A program made the translations under genes and the position numbers. DNA of 64,000 bases from Shewanella sp. 1CM18E (GTDB lineage: Bacteria > Pseudomonadota > Gammaproteobacteria > Enterobacterales > Shewanellaceae), in assembly GCF_023161665.1 (NCBI RefSeq), contig NZ_JALNTW010000005.1, positions 124,001 through 188,000 on the forward strand. Reading direction: 5' to 3'. Below the pieces are notes generated by a model that made no database searches, had not been told where the DNA came from, and worked only from the letters and a program-made list of their open reading frames with translations. Positions 44,391 to 53,830 of this stretch are shown one piece after another (position 1 is the first letter of the stretch; each line of letters begins with the position of its first letter).

Positions 44391-45746
44391 TTAGCGCATA
44401 GTAACAAACTCTTCGGCGCCAGTTGGGTGAATCGCCACAACGGCATCAAAATCAGCCTTAGTTGCGCCCATCTTAATTGCCACACCAAAGCCTTGTAAAA
44501 TCTCATCCATGCCGTAACCGATACCATGAATACCGACAACTTTTTGGTCATCGCCAGCGCAAACTAGCTTCATTTTACAAGCTTGGCGATGAGCCGTCAC
44601 TGCTGTGTACATAGAGGTAAAACCTGAAGTGTAAACAGTAACGTTTTCTTCGCCGTATTGTGCGATAGCTTCAGGCTCTGTGAGGCCCATAGTACCAATA
44701 GCTGGGTGACTAAATACTACAGTTGGAATGCAGTTGTAATCCATTCTTGCTTCAGTCATGCCGTTAAATAAGCGTTCTGACAATAAACGACCGGCTTTAA
44801 CTGCAACTGGCGTTAGCTCTACGCCGCCCGCCATAATATCGCCAACACAGTAAATGCCTGCGTCAGTGGTATTTTGCTGGTCATCAGTGATCACGTAGCC
44901 TTTTGCGTCTAGCTCAACCTTAGTGTTTTCAAGGCCAATGTTGCCTGTTGATGGATGACGACCAATGGCCCAAATTAGGCAGTCAACATCGTAGCTTTCA
45001 CCATTTTCAATCTTAAGGGTTAGGCTACCATCGTCATTCTTAGTAACAGATTCTGGTGTACTGTTGGTGTGCAGTGTTGGGCCATCAATTGCCATTGCTT
45101 CAACTAAAGCTTCACTCAGCATTGGGTCAAAGTTACGTAGTGGCGAGTGTTTACGTACAAATAGGTGAGTCTCGCTACCGAGTGTTTGCAGTACGCCTGC
45201 AACTTCTACAGCAATATAACCTGCGCCAACGACAGCTACGCGCTTAGGTTGTTCGTTTAACGCAAAGAAACCGTCAGAATCGATACCGTGCTCAGCACCT
45301 GGAATGTTTGGAATCGTTGCTGCGCCACCTGTGGCAATTAAGATATTGTCAGCAGTGTAGTGTTCGCCATTAACTTCAATTGTGTGGCTATCAACAAAGC
45401 GACCATAACCACGAACTAAAGTGACGCCGTTACTTTCTAGGCCGCGGTCATATGCACCGTGAATGCGGTCAATATAAGCTTCGCGGCTAGCAACTAGTGT
45501 GCTCCAGTCGAACTTATTTACGGTAACGTCAAAACCATAATCTTTAGCGTACAGGTGCATGGCTTCGGCAACTTGCGCGCCATACCACATAACTTTTTTC
45601 GGAACACAGCCCACGTTTACACAAGTACCACCAAGCTCTTTTGCTTCAATGAGTAACACTTTTGCGCCGCGCATGGCTGCTCTGTTTGCTGATGCAATAC
45701 CGCCGCTACCCGCGCCAAGACAGATATAATCAAAATGTTGAGCCAT
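44391..45746 (-). CDS. gorA: Glutathione-disulfide reductase
   Basis: The NADPH-dependent flavoenzyme reduces GSSG. With ATG at 45746, preceded by GGAG, the 451-residue protein has the FAD Rossmann motif GAGSGGIAS, the redox-active disulfide Cys42/Cys47 in [13 protein letters not shown], the NADPH motif [13 protein letters not shown] with the Arg-type 2'-phosphate contact downstream (RKHSPLR), and the C-terminal [12 protein letters not shown] with the catalytic His-Glu pair. All catalytic residues are intact. Monocistronic. Confidence 0.96.
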   Translation of the reverse strand: MAQHFDYICLGAGSGGIASANRAAMRGAKVLLIEAKELGGTCVNVGCVPKKVMWYGAQVAEAMHLYAKDYGFDVTVNKFDWSTLVASREAYIDRIHGAYDRGLESNGVTLVRGYGRFVDSHTIEVNGEHYTADNILIATGGAATIPNIPGAEHGIDSDGFFALNEQPKRVAVVGAGYIAVEVAGVLQTLGSETHLFVRKHSPLRNFDPMLSEALVEAMAIDGPTLHTNSTPESVTKNDDGSLTLKIENGESYDVDCLIWAIGRHPSTGNIGLENTKVELDAKGYVITDDQQNTTDAGIYCVGDIMAGGVELTPVAVKAGRLLSERLFNGMTEARMDYNCIPTVVFSHPAIGTMGLTEPEAIAQYGEENVTVYTSGFTSMYTAVTAHRQACKMKLVCAGDDQKVVGIHGIGYGMDEILQGFGVAIKMGATKADFDAVVAIHPTGAEEFVTMR

Positions 45747-46070
45747 GTGTATCTCCAATAAGTTACGAACTGTGCAACAAAGGCTGAAAGTAAGGCTGCC
45801 TCTATTACGATAATTATGGTTAAGACGTTGCTTGCCTTAAAAAGACCAGCAATCAATGCCGAATTAACAGAATCGGCTTTAGCCAGTTCAAGAACAAGCC
45901 ATTGTAGAGGGAATTTTTTAATCCATCCAGCCTAATCAATAAAGGGCTTATCACTTGAATAAAATCGCTTTGCCTATGATTCAGATGGGGATGGCAGCGC
46001 AGCACTTCAAGTTAGTTGATTGGTTTCATGTAGACCGGCTTACTTCGGCAGATGTACTTCATGATTGGTA
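45747..46070. other. Intergenic region upstream of gorA
   Basis: About 320 bases holding the gorA promoter and the 3' side of the next leftward gene. No gene or defined motif is visible; a possible frame overlapping the gorA start is out of phase with any good ribosome site. Confidence 0.4.
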
Positions 46071-46541
46071 TTAGCGTCGATATTGGCAAGTCGCGTGGTC
46101 GGCTTGGGCAGGACCTTCGGCGCCGCATTTCATGCATTCCCATTCACCTTGGCGGATATCCAGCTCTTGCTGATAATGCGAGTTGCGAACGTTGACTCCT
46201 ACGGCTAATTGTCGCTCTAACGAGGACATTCGACTATTGAGCCAGCGGCAGCTAGGACTATTTGCTACCGAGCTTCGACTGGCAAGTTGTTGTTTGCGGC
46301 TTTTGGTTTTAGGCTTTTTGCTGCTGGTTTTTAATGGGCGAGCGGTAGTTTTTGATTTGTTTTTTTGCACTGAAAATTGCAAATCGGTATAGCTTTTATT
46401 GCTATGGATAATGGGCTGACCTTTATCATCGAGCATGCTGCCTAAGGGGAGGGGATTGCTAGTTTGTTCATTGGCAATGCTGGCCGAACTGACAGAAATT
46501 AGGGTGAGACTAATGATCAGATAAAGACTGAAATGCAACAT
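46071..46541 (-). CDS. Small secreted basic protein with C-terminal Cys motif
   Basis: The 156-residue protein has a signal peptide (MLHFSLYLIISLTLISVSSASIANE) and AAGGA upstream. The middle is a low-complexity Lys/Ser/Thr stretch (about 62-88). The C-terminal 60 residues contain SPSCRWLNSRMSSLERQL and ECMKCGAEGPAQADHATC, giving Cys97, Cys136, Cys139 and Cys152, which may form disulfides or bind metal. Similar proteins seem limited to related marine bacteria; no function known. Confidence 0.75.
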   Translation of the reverse strand: MLHFSLYLIISLTLISVSSASIANEQTSNPLPLGSMLDDKGQPIIHSNKSYTDLQFSVQKNKSKTTARPLKTSSKKPKTKSRKQQLASRSSVANSPSCRWLNSRMSSLERQLAVGVNVRNSHYQQELDIRQGEWECMKCGAEGPAQADHATCQYRR

Positions 46542-46647
46542 TCCTTGTTCCTCTAACTGCAGATAACATTCCGTGTTATCTGTTGATATTTGTTAACGTT
46601 AGTTCTTCACTGCTGATGCTTCACTAATGGTTATTAACTATAGTCGA

Positions 46648-47430
46648 TTAAAAGCTCCAGCTAAGATGGATTCCTGCAAAAGTTTCATCAAGGCTGCCAG
46701 TTACACCATTATTGCGAGCTTCGAGTTTAATGTCTTCTTGGGCTATGGAGTGGCTGATATGGCCTGATAGTACTAAGTTATTTGGTAGCAAATACTCAGC
46801 TTCAATACCAAATTGAAAATGGTTGGCACCATCGTGATCTTCAGTCGCATATTTAAAATCAAATGCTTGGGTAAGATACGGGCTAACAGTGAAGCCTTGT
46901 GCGAGTTCCCAGTTGCTATGTAGGCTCACTTCCACAAAAGAACCATTTGCCTCTGTAGAGTATGTGTAGCTTATTGATGGGACTAACCAATCGACAGCCG
47001 TATATTCCAAGTTGCTAAATAGCTCATTGTCATGGGCACGCTCATCACCATAAAACTCTAAGCGTTGGTAGCCCACGCTGCCGCTAAGGTTGTCGGTTAA
47101 ATCAAAGCCGTACTCTATGCCAAAGTTCCATTCAGTATAATGCTGACTATCACCACGCCCCACCGTAGCATACACATTAAGGTTGTTTTTCTGAATGGCT
47201 GCTGTGGCCCAATAAATGCCGCCTTTATCTAAATTGTTGCGACCTTCAGAGATGTATTTAGAATCCCAACCTAGGTCGACAAGCGCTTGTATCTCTCCGC
47301 TATCATCAGCGGCGAGTGTTTCAATTATTTTGGTGTTGTGGGAGTCATCGATATTGGGCGCTTCATCAGCAAGTGCTGAGGCACTTATCATTAGCGCTAT
47401 GGCAGCACCACATTGACTAGTTTTATTCAT
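46648..47430 (-). CDS. Outer-membrane beta-barrel protein of unknown function
   Basis: The start at 47430 gives a 260-residue protein with signal peptide (MNKTSQCGAAIALMISASALA). The mature part is alternating strands with a conserved early segment DLGWDSKYISEGRNNLDKGG, like the start of TIGR02001-type barrels, and a terminal Phe (HLSWSF) for insertion by the BAM complex. Channel or structural role is unknown. Monocistronic; divergent from prlC. Confidence 0.82.
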   Translation of the reverse strand: MNKTSQCGAAIALMISASALADEAPNIDDSHNTKIIETLAADDSGEIQALVDLGWDSKYISEGRNNLDKGGIYWATAAIQKNNLNVYATVGRGDSQHYTEWNFGIEYGFDLTDNLSGSVGYQRLEFYGDERAHDNELFSNLEYTAVDWLVPSISYTYSTEANGSFVEVSLHSNWELAQGFTVSPYLTQAFDFKYATEDHDGANHFQFGIEAEYLLPNNLVLSGHISHSIAQEDIKLEARNNGVTGSLDETFAGIHLSWSF

Positions 47431-47706
47431 GGTATAGCTCGAAATTTTGGCGAAAGGAAGTTTACAGGAACATAGTAGTTTTAAGTAAAGAAATGTAAAT
47501 GATAACAACTCTTGTTTGCGACATGGTTTGCAATACTCATTCTGTATAAAGTTTGTACTGGGAAAGTTTGATATCTATCATAGAAAATCCCTGCTTGAGC
47601 TGATAGCGAACGTTTACTTTGCAAAGAATTCTGCCGACTGCATTGAATATCTGGCAATTAGCCCCTATCTCTTTAACTAACAACATAGAATGTTAAGGAA
47701 TCATCG

Positions 47707-49746
47707 ATGAGCAATCCTTTGTTAAACAGCAACAAGCTTCCCCCTTTTTCAAGTATTCAACCGGAACACATTCAGCCTGCTGTTGAGCAAGGTATCGCTA
47801 ATTGTCGCGCCAAGATTGAAGAGGTGCTCAAGCATCAAGGTCATTTCACTTGGGACAACTTGGTTGCACCTCTGGAAGAGGTTGATGACGAACTTGGCAA
47901 GATCTGGTCGCCAATCTCACATATGAACTCAGTAGTGAGCAGCGAAGAATGGCGTCAGGCCCATGATGCCTGCTTACCGTTATTGTCTGAGTACGGCACT
48001 TTTGTCGGTCAGCACCAAGGCCTATATGAAGCATATAAGTCGCTTGCTGAATCTGCCGAATTTGCAACTTACCCACAAGCCAAGAAAAAGCTAATTGAAA
48101 ACAGCCTGCGTGACTTTGAACTGTCAGGCATTGGTTTAAGCGATAGCGACAAATTACGCTATGGCGAATTAGTTAAGCGTATGTCTGAGCTAACTAGCAA
48201 CTTTTCAAACCAACTATTAGATGCAACTCAAGCTTGGACTAAGTTAATTACTGATGAAGCTGAGCTTGCTGGTTTACCTGAGTCAGCGGTTGCCGCAGCA
48301 AAAGCGATGGCAGAAGCTAAAGAGTTAGAGGGTTGGTTATTTACACTGGATTTCCCATCATACCTGCCGGTAATGACTTACAGTGAAAACCGCCAGCTAC
48401 GTGAAGAATGCTACCGTGCATTTGTCACCCGCGCATCAGACCAAGGTCCGAATGCAGGCGAGTTTGATAACGGTCCATTAATGGACGAAATTTTAGCTGT
48501 ACGCCATGAGTTAGCTAACCTGCTTGGCTTTGACAGTTTTGCTGATAAGTCGTTAGCAACCAAGATGGCAGAATCACCAGCACAAGTTTTAGATTTTTTA
48601 ACTGAGTTGGCAGCCCGCTCAAAATCACAAGGTGAAACTGAGCTTGCAGAACTAACAGAGTTTGCTGCTAAAGAGTGTGGTGTTAGTGAGCTTGAGCCAT
48701 GGGATTTGAGCTTCTACGCTGAAAAATTAAAGCACCATAGATATGAGATCTCTCAAGAGATCTTGCGTCCATACTTCCCTGAAGACAAAGTGCTGTCAGG
48801 GCTATTTTATACCGTGTCGCGTCTATTTGGCTTAACCGTTACCGAGCGCAAAGAGTTCGATACTTACCATAAAGATGTACGCTTTTTTGAGATCACTGAT
48901 GCCAACAATGAGCACCGTGGTAGTTTTTATCTAGATTTGTATGCACGTGAGGGTAAGCGTGGTGGCGCATGGATGGACGATTGTCGTGCTCGCCGCGCAA
49001 CGCCAAATGGCATGCAAGATCCGGTTGCATACCTAACCTGTAACTTCAACGCGCCAGTAGCAGGCAAGCCAGCACTGTTTACCCATGATGAAGTGACGAC
49101 TCTGTTCCACGAGTTTGGTCATGGTATTCACCACATGTTGACTAAAATCGATGTGGGCGGCGTGTCAGGCATTAGCGGTGTACCTTGGGATGCGGTAGAG
49201 CTACCAAGTCAGTTTATGGAAAACTGGTGCTATGAGGAAGAGGCGTTAGCTGAGATCTCTGGTCATTATGAAACTGGCGAGCCTTTACCAAAAGCGCTGC
49301 TAGATAAAATGCTAGCGGCGAAGAACTTCCAATCAGGCATGATGATGTTACGTCAGCTTGAGTTCTCGCTATTTGATTTCAAAATGCACCTTGAGTATGA
49401 CCCAGCTAAAGGCGCTGAGATCCAGCAAAAGCTGGATGAAGTGCGTGAGCAAGTGGCGGTAATTAAAGCGGCTGACTTTAATCGCTTCCAACACAGTTTT
49501 GCCCATATCTTTGCTGGTGGTTACGCAGCAGGATATTACAGCTACAAGTGGGCTGAAGTGCTATCTGCCGATGCATTTTCACTGTTTGAAGAGCAAGGTA
49601 TTTTCAATCGTGAAACTGGCCAACGTTTCTTAGAAAACATCTTAGAAATGGGCGGTAGTGAAGAACCTATGGAGCTGTTTAAACGCTTCCGTGGTCGCGA
49701 GCCACAAACTGATGCATTACTGCGTCACAGTGGTATTACTGGTTAA
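47707..49746 (+). CDS. prlC: Oligopeptidase A
   Basis: This cytoplasmic M3 zinc metallopeptidase degrades signal peptides and other short peptides. The 679-residue length is typical. The zinc motif is His468-Glu469-Phe-Gly-His472 (LFHEFGHGIHH), with the third ligand Glu in NWCYEEEALAE region downstream. AAGGA is ahead of the start. A terminator follows. Confidence 0.96.
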   Translation: MSNPLLNSNKLPPFSSIQPEHIQPAVEQGIANCRAKIEEVLKHQGHFTWDNLVAPLEEVDDELGKIWSPISHMNSVVSSEEWRQAHDACLPLLSEYGTFVGQHQGLYEAYKSLAESAEFATYPQAKKKLIENSLRDFELSGIGLSDSDKLRYGELVKRMSELTSNFSNQLLDATQAWTKLITDEAELAGLPESAVAAAKAMAEAKELEGWLFTLDFPSYLPVMTYSENRQLREECYRAFVTRASDQGPNAGEFDNGPLMDEILAVRHELANLLGFDSFADKSLATKMAESPAQVLDFLTELAARSKSQGETELAELTEFAAKECGVSELEPWDLSFYAEKLKHHRYEISQEILRPYFPEDKVLSGLFYTVSRLFGLTVTERKEFDTYHKDVRFFEITDANNEHRGSFYLDLYAREGKRGGAWMDDCRARRATPNGMQDPVAYLTCNFNAPVAGKPALFTHDEVTTLFHEFGHGIHHMLTKIDVGGVSGISGVPWDAVELPSQFMENWCYEEEALAEISGHYETGEPLPKALLDKMLAAKNFQSGMMMLRQLEFSLFDFKMHLEYDPAKGAEIQQKLDEVREQVAVIKAADFNRFQHSFAHIFAGGYAAGYYSYKWAEVLSADAFSLFEEQGIFNRETGQRFLENILEMGGSEEPMELFKRFRGREPQTDALLRHSGITG

Positions 49747-49768
49747 CACATTTTGTTAGCTCACATTG

Positions 49769-49793
49769 AAAAGGCGCTTTAGGCGCCTTTTTT
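49769..49793 (+). terminator. Rho-independent terminator of prlC
   Basis: Stem GGCGC/GCGCC extended by flanking A/T pairs, with a T6 tail. Confidence 0.85.
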
Positions 49794-49842
49794 GTTTTCA
49801 GCCTTAAACCACCTACCGTAATCGTGGGCATTTGTAGTTGTT

Positions 49843-50157
49843 ATACCAATTAGTATAACAAGTTGATCTACTCAGAGCGTTTTTTGGCAAACTAATTCAA
49901 GGCGAATAACTGAAAGAATGGTTGTTCCCTTGTGAAGTTATTCAACGCAGAAGTAGGCAGCCAAAAACGCTCCAGAATGGCGAGTTTTAGCAGCGCTGAT
50001 ACTGCGTTAACAAGCTTGAACGTAGAGCCACTATGCTCCTCACTCGTTGCGAGCTGCATGGATGCAGCGAATGTCATTAAAGCAGGAGTACTTAATGACC
50101 TTGTCTCAGTGCCGCTAAATTCTCGCTGAGCGACCAAATCTTTATACTAATTGGTAT
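49843..50157. mobile_element. MITE-like element, about 315 bp
   Basis: Perfect 16-bp terminal inverted repeats, ATACCAATTAGTATAA at 49843-49858 and its complement at 50142-50157, bound a sequence with no usable gene. The interior contains a long imperfect inverted repeat (the GAGCGTTTTTTGGC segment near 49877 faces GCCAAAAACGCTC near 49959). The reading frames within are artefacts. Outside the ends, ACCTACCGT (49811-49819) and ACGGTAGGT (50216-50224) are inverted copies of each other. The lack of a transposase implies movement in trans. Confidence 0.82.
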
Positions 50158-50234
50158 TATGTTTCTCACTTGTGATCTGGTATGACCTTTGTTAGCCTTT
50201 CGACTCTTTTCAAGGACGGTAGGTAGTATTGCAA

Positions 50235-50807
50235 ATGAATCTGTATTTTAGGTTGGTGTGGCTATTTTTATGGCGTGTTCGCCATTGCAACAAAATCGAT
50301 TTTCTAGGTACAAGCAAAATTGCCTATCGCGCGCTGCCTAGCGATTGCGATATCAACTTCCACCTGACTAATTCACGTTACCCCGCTTTTATGGATCTCG
50401 CCCGCACCTATATGATGGCTGAAATGGGCTTTTTGAAGCGTTTTATTAAGCTAGGTTGGATGCCGATCGTTAATGCCGCAGAATTCACCTATATTCGCGA
50501 TATCAAGCCGTTTGCTAAGTTTGATATCGAAACTAAGCTGGTGGGTTGGGACGAAAAGTACTTCTATATTGAGCAGCGCTTTGTTAGCGAGCGTGGCTTG
50601 CACTGTATTGCCCATGTGCGCGGTGTATTTGTTTGTAAACGCAAACAAGTGCCCATTCCAACTATGCTAGCTGAAGTGGGTTTTAATGAGCCTGCACCAG
50701 AAATGCCAGCAGAAGTGATTAAGTGGAAAGCGTTTTTACAGCTTAAGAAAGAGCAAAACTTGCCGCCATCGGCCAACGAACCGATAGCGTTTAAGTCGGC
50801 GAGTTAA
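50235..50807 (+). CDS. Hotdog-fold acyl-CoA thioesterase-like protein
   Basis: The 190-residue protein has the 4HBT/Them6-like pattern: YRALPSDCDINFHLTNSRYPAFMDLART with Asp and Asn at the active-site positions, then VNAAEFTYIRDIKPFAKFDIETKLVGWDEKYFYIEQRF. It likely hydrolyses acyl-CoA or a related thioester. AGGTAG precedes ATG at 50235; a TTG two codons upstream is less likely. It ends with a 4-base convergent overlap with the GST gene. Confidence 0.85.
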   Translation: MNLYFRLVWLFLWRVRHCNKIDFLGTSKIAYRALPSDCDINFHLTNSRYPAFMDLARTYMMAEMGFLKRFIKLGWMPIVNAAEFTYIRDIKPFAKFDIETKLVGWDEKYFYIEQRFVSERGLHCIAHVRGVFVCKRKQVPIPTMLAEVGFNEPAPEMPAEVIKWKAFLQLKKEQNLPPSANEPIAFKSAS

Positions 50808-51448
50808 GTTTGTGCTAGTTGTTCACTTTGGTCTGTTGTGGCTAAAGTGAGCTCGACCTCTTCTATTACTTGGTTTACTGAGCCGCGCAATTTAGATTGG
50901 ATCCAGTAGCGACCAATGTTTTGATAATCCAACAAGTGTAGCTTGTCCTCCAAAGCCTTTAGGCAAGGAATAAAGGCGCAGTCAGCTAAGGTGAAGCTAT
51001 CGCCACATACCCAGTGGTTATCAGCTAAGCGTTGGTCAAAGTCAGCTAAAATACTTAATAAGTCTTTTTCAAACTGCTTGGTTTTTAACTGATTAGATTG
51101 AGCTTGTGAGGCAAACCAAGCGTCGATTGCTGTAGCTAATACATTGTCACTTAATCTGTCGTAGAGCCTCACGTAAAGTGCTTGGGTCTTTTCTATAGGG
51201 ATGAGTTGGGTGCCAGAGCTAATGTAGTTATCCAGGTACTCAATAATAATGGTGGCATCGTTAAACGACTCGCCAGCTTTTAGCTGTAACAGCGGTAGGC
51301 GTTGCGAGCGAGATAGTTGTTGTAAGTTGCGTCTACTGAATGCGTTATTTAAATCTATCTCATGGGGATAGAAATTAGCCTGCTTTTCATAAAGGGCAAT
51401 CAAGGTTTTTTGTGACTGGCGTGCCAGTGGGTGATAGTACAGATCCAT
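50804..51448 (-). CDS. Glutathione S-transferase family protein
   Basis: The 214-residue protein has a thioredoxin-like N-domain (MDLYYHPLARQSQKTLIALYE; RLPLLQLKAGESFNDATIIIEYLDNYI with the conserved Asp/Ser for glutathione) and an all-helical C-domain (DNHWVCGDSFTLADCAFIPCL). It probably conjugates or reduces small electrophiles with glutathione. The exact class and substrate are not clear. Promoter faces the glycosylase gene. Confidence 0.9.
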   Translation of the reverse strand: MDLYYHPLARQSQKTLIALYEKQANFYPHEIDLNNAFSRRNLQQLSRSQRLPLLQLKAGESFNDATIIIEYLDNYISSGTQLIPIEKTQALYVRLYDRLSDNVLATAIDAWFASQAQSNQLKTKQFEKDLLSILADFDQRLADNHWVCGDSFTLADCAFIPCLKALEDKLHLLDYQNIGRYWIQSKLRGSVNQVIEEVELTLATTDQSEQLAQT

Positions 51449-51622
51449 AGCCTACGTCGGTTCGTAAAAGGATTAGTTAATATTAACTCTAGTCGCTAAC
51501 ATGAGGTCTCTCAATGCTACAAGCCATAAGGCTTTGAGCAAAGGTAAAGAGGATTGGGGTAATCACGCTTAGCTTCAAATGCTTAGCCGCGACAAATCAA
51601 GATGTAAATAACGAGAAATACT

Positions 51623-52312
51623 ATGAATCACATTGAAAAATTTGCTGCTATTTACGCTCGAGCATCCCAGCGTAAAGGTGGCGATGAAGGCTTAGAAAGT
51701 TTGTTGCCAGCAGGCTTAAGCCCCCAAGAGTTAACTCAATATAGCGATGCACAGTTATTATCGGAGATCAGCAAAAAGGTATTTCAAAGTGGCTTTGTAT
51801 GGCGAATTGTTGAAGCTAAATGGCCGGAGTATGAAAAAGCCTTCTTTGGCTTTGAGCCGTTTAAAGTATTGATGCTGTCGCCTGAGCAGTTACAAGATCG
51901 TGCTAGCGATCCTAAACTTATTCGTCACTTGAAAAAAACCATGGCTATCTACGATAACGCCCACATGGTTAATGATATTGCCCGTGAGCATGGCAGTTTA
52001 GCTAAGTTTATTGCTGACTGGCCAACTGACAACATAACGGGTTTGTGGGCTGAGCTAAAACGTAAAGGTACCCGACTTGGTGGCAACACCGGACCTTACT
52101 TTTTACGTTCGATGGGTAAAGACACCTTTTTACTAACCAATGATGTGCAAGGTTATTTAAAGACGCACGGTCTAGTTGATTACGGATTTAGCTCAAAAGC
52201 CGGTTTGCAACAGGTACAAGACGTGTTTAATCACTGGCAACAAGAGTCCGGCAGAAGCTTGGCTGATATCAGCCGTGTACTGGCTTGTAGTGTGGGTGAC
52301 AACAGAATTTAA
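51623..52312 (+). CDS. DNA-3-methyladenine glycosylase I family protein
   Basis: The 229-residue protein is of the Tag-like class: FQSGFVWRIVEAKWPEYEKAFFGFEP matches the S-x-V-W-x-x-I-x-x-K-W-P-x-F-x-x-A-F segment, and MAIYDNAHMVNDIA supplies the helix after it. It would remove 3-methyladenine in base-excision repair. The zinc-snap ligands of E. coli Tag (Cys4, His17, His175, Cys179) are not evident: the N-terminus is MNHIEKFAAIYARA and the C-terminus has only CSVGDN, so this is a divergent subfamily. Confidence 0.85.
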   Translation: MNHIEKFAAIYARASQRKGGDEGLESLLPAGLSPQELTQYSDAQLLSEISKKVFQSGFVWRIVEAKWPEYEKAFFGFEPFKVLMLSPEQLQDRASDPKLIRHLKKTMAIYDNAHMVNDIAREHGSLAKFIADWPTDNITGLWAELKRKGTRLGGNTGPYFLRSMGKDTFLLTNDVQGYLKTHGLVDYGFSSKAGLQQVQDVFNHWQQESGRSLADISRVLACSVGDNRI

Positions 52313-52669
52313 TCTTAAGCTGCAAATTGGCTTTGTTTAGAGTGAATAGAACCAGCTAGGCGCTTTAAAGTAATGCTAAGTTAATGTTAATAGACTATAT
52401 CTTAATAGGTTGTGCTTAAACTAAGGGCTAACATGTTTTGGCTAGCCAAGCGCCAATTAACATAACTGAAACATACGTGGCTGATTTTATGCAAATATTT
52501 TCATTAGCTTACAATTTTTACGGGCATTTTTCTTGTTGGCGTGCGCCCATTATGAGATAAAGGTGCGTTATATATTCGACAAAAAATTATGCTTCCAAAG
52601 GTGGGTTTGACGGCACTTTCTGCTTTCAAAAAAAATATTACCGAGTAGATGGCTTTATTAGGAGTTCTC
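52313..52669. other. Promoter region of the RND pump operon
   Basis: About 355 AT-rich bases. No divergent regulator gene is present, unlike many AcrAB-type operons, and no operator palindrome is evident. Confidence 0.4.
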
Positions 52670-53821
52670 ATGCGGCAAATAGTGAAAATTGCCTCTGTTT
52701 TAAGTGTGGCGTTATGGATAAGTGGCTGTGAGCAAAAAGCTGAACAGGCACCACAGCAACGTGGACCAATGGAAGTTGGCGCTATAACGATTGCTGCAAA
52801 ACCGCAGTCAATTTTGGTTGAGTTACCAGGTCGTAGTAAGGCTTATCTTGAAGCTGAAGTGCGTCCACAGGTGAGTGGTATCATCATGACTCGTGGTTTC
52901 ACTGAAGGTAGAGATGTTAAGCAAGGCGAGTCTCTATATCAGATCGAACCTTCGACTTATGAAGCTGCTCTTGTTAGTGCAAAAGCGGATCTAACCAGTG
53001 CAGAAGCGGCTTTGGTTTCTGCTAAAGCTAAAGCACTACGTTTTGCAAAACTGGTTAAGCTTAACTCGATCAGTCAGCAAGATTATGACGAAGCCGATGC
53101 AGCTTACAAAGAAGCTATGGCGCGTGTTACTGTAGCAAAAGCTGCGATTAACACAGCCTCAATTAACCTTGAGTACACGAAAGTTACTGCGCCTATCTCT
53201 GGTCGCATCGGTAAGTCTGATGTAACACCTGGTGCACTTGTAACGGCTAACCAAAGCCAAACATTAGCGACAATTCAGCAGTTAGATCCAATCAATATTG
53301 ATATTGCCCAGTCGAGCGCGCAAATGTTGCGTCTTAAGTCTCAGCTAAAGCGTGGTCAAATTGAAGCGGCAGCCAATGCGAATGTTGAATTGATCCTTGA
53401 AGACGGAACACCATACGGCCATACAGGTGTATTACAGTTCGCAGAAGTGACTGTAAATGAAAACACAGGTTCAGTGATTATTCGTGCTGAGTTCCCTAAC
53501 CCGGATGGTACGTTAATGCCTGGTATGTATGTACGTGCAGTGCTAAATACTGGTACCGATCCTGAAGCGATTTTAGTACCGCAAAAAGCCATTACTCGTA
53601 ACACTAAAGGCCAAGCGGTCGCTATGGTTATCGACGATGGCAAAGTGGCAGCACGTATCGTGACCACAGCTGAAGTGATTGATAATCAATGGCGTATTCT
53701 TGATGGTTTGAAAGTTGGCGATCAGCTAATTGTTGAAGGCCTACAAAAAATTCGTCCAGGCGCGCCAGTAAAGGCAGGTCCTTTGGTCGCTGATAAGAAA
53801 CCAGAAACACAACAGAAATAG
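52670..53821 (+). CDS. RND efflux periplasmic adaptor (AcrA/MexA-like)
   Basis: TAGGAG five bases upstream selects ATG at 52670, giving 383 residues. A lipoprotein signal (lipobox ISGC) anchors it to the inner membrane. The order is lipoyl half, alpha-helical hairpin (ADLTSAEAALVSAKAKALRF ... AVAKAAINTASINLEYTKV), second lipoyl half (APISGRIGKSDVTPGALV), beta-barrel (DPINIDIAQSSAQML) and membrane-proximal domain. It links the RND pump to a TolC-type channel, which is not encoded here. Confidence 0.93.
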   Translation: MRQIVKIASVLSVALWISGCEQKAEQAPQQRGPMEVGAITIAAKPQSILVELPGRSKAYLEAEVRPQVSGIIMTRGFTEGRDVKQGESLYQIEPSTYEAALVSAKADLTSAEAALVSAKAKALRFAKLVKLNSISQQDYDEADAAYKEAMARVTVAKAAINTASINLEYTKVTAPISGRIGKSDVTPGALVTANQSQTLATIQQLDPINIDIAQSSAQMLRLKSQLKRGQIEAAANANVELILEDGTPYGHTGVLQFAEVTVNENTGSVIIRAEFPNPDGTLMPGMYVRAVLNTGTDPEAILVPQKAITRNTKGQAVAMVIDDGKVAARIVTTAEVIDNQWRILDGLKVGDQLIVEGLQKIRPGAPVKAGPLVADKKPETQQK

Positions 53822-53830
53822 GGCAGAGTT

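Noticed and set aside
45617..45856. 79-codon minus-strand frame over the gorA start
   Set aside because: It overlaps the gorA 5' end out of frame and would replace a well-supported start with GGAG spacing.
49892..50137. Two opposite-strand frames inside the MITE-like element
   Set aside because: Both lie within the terminal inverted repeats, overlap each other and have no transposase motif.
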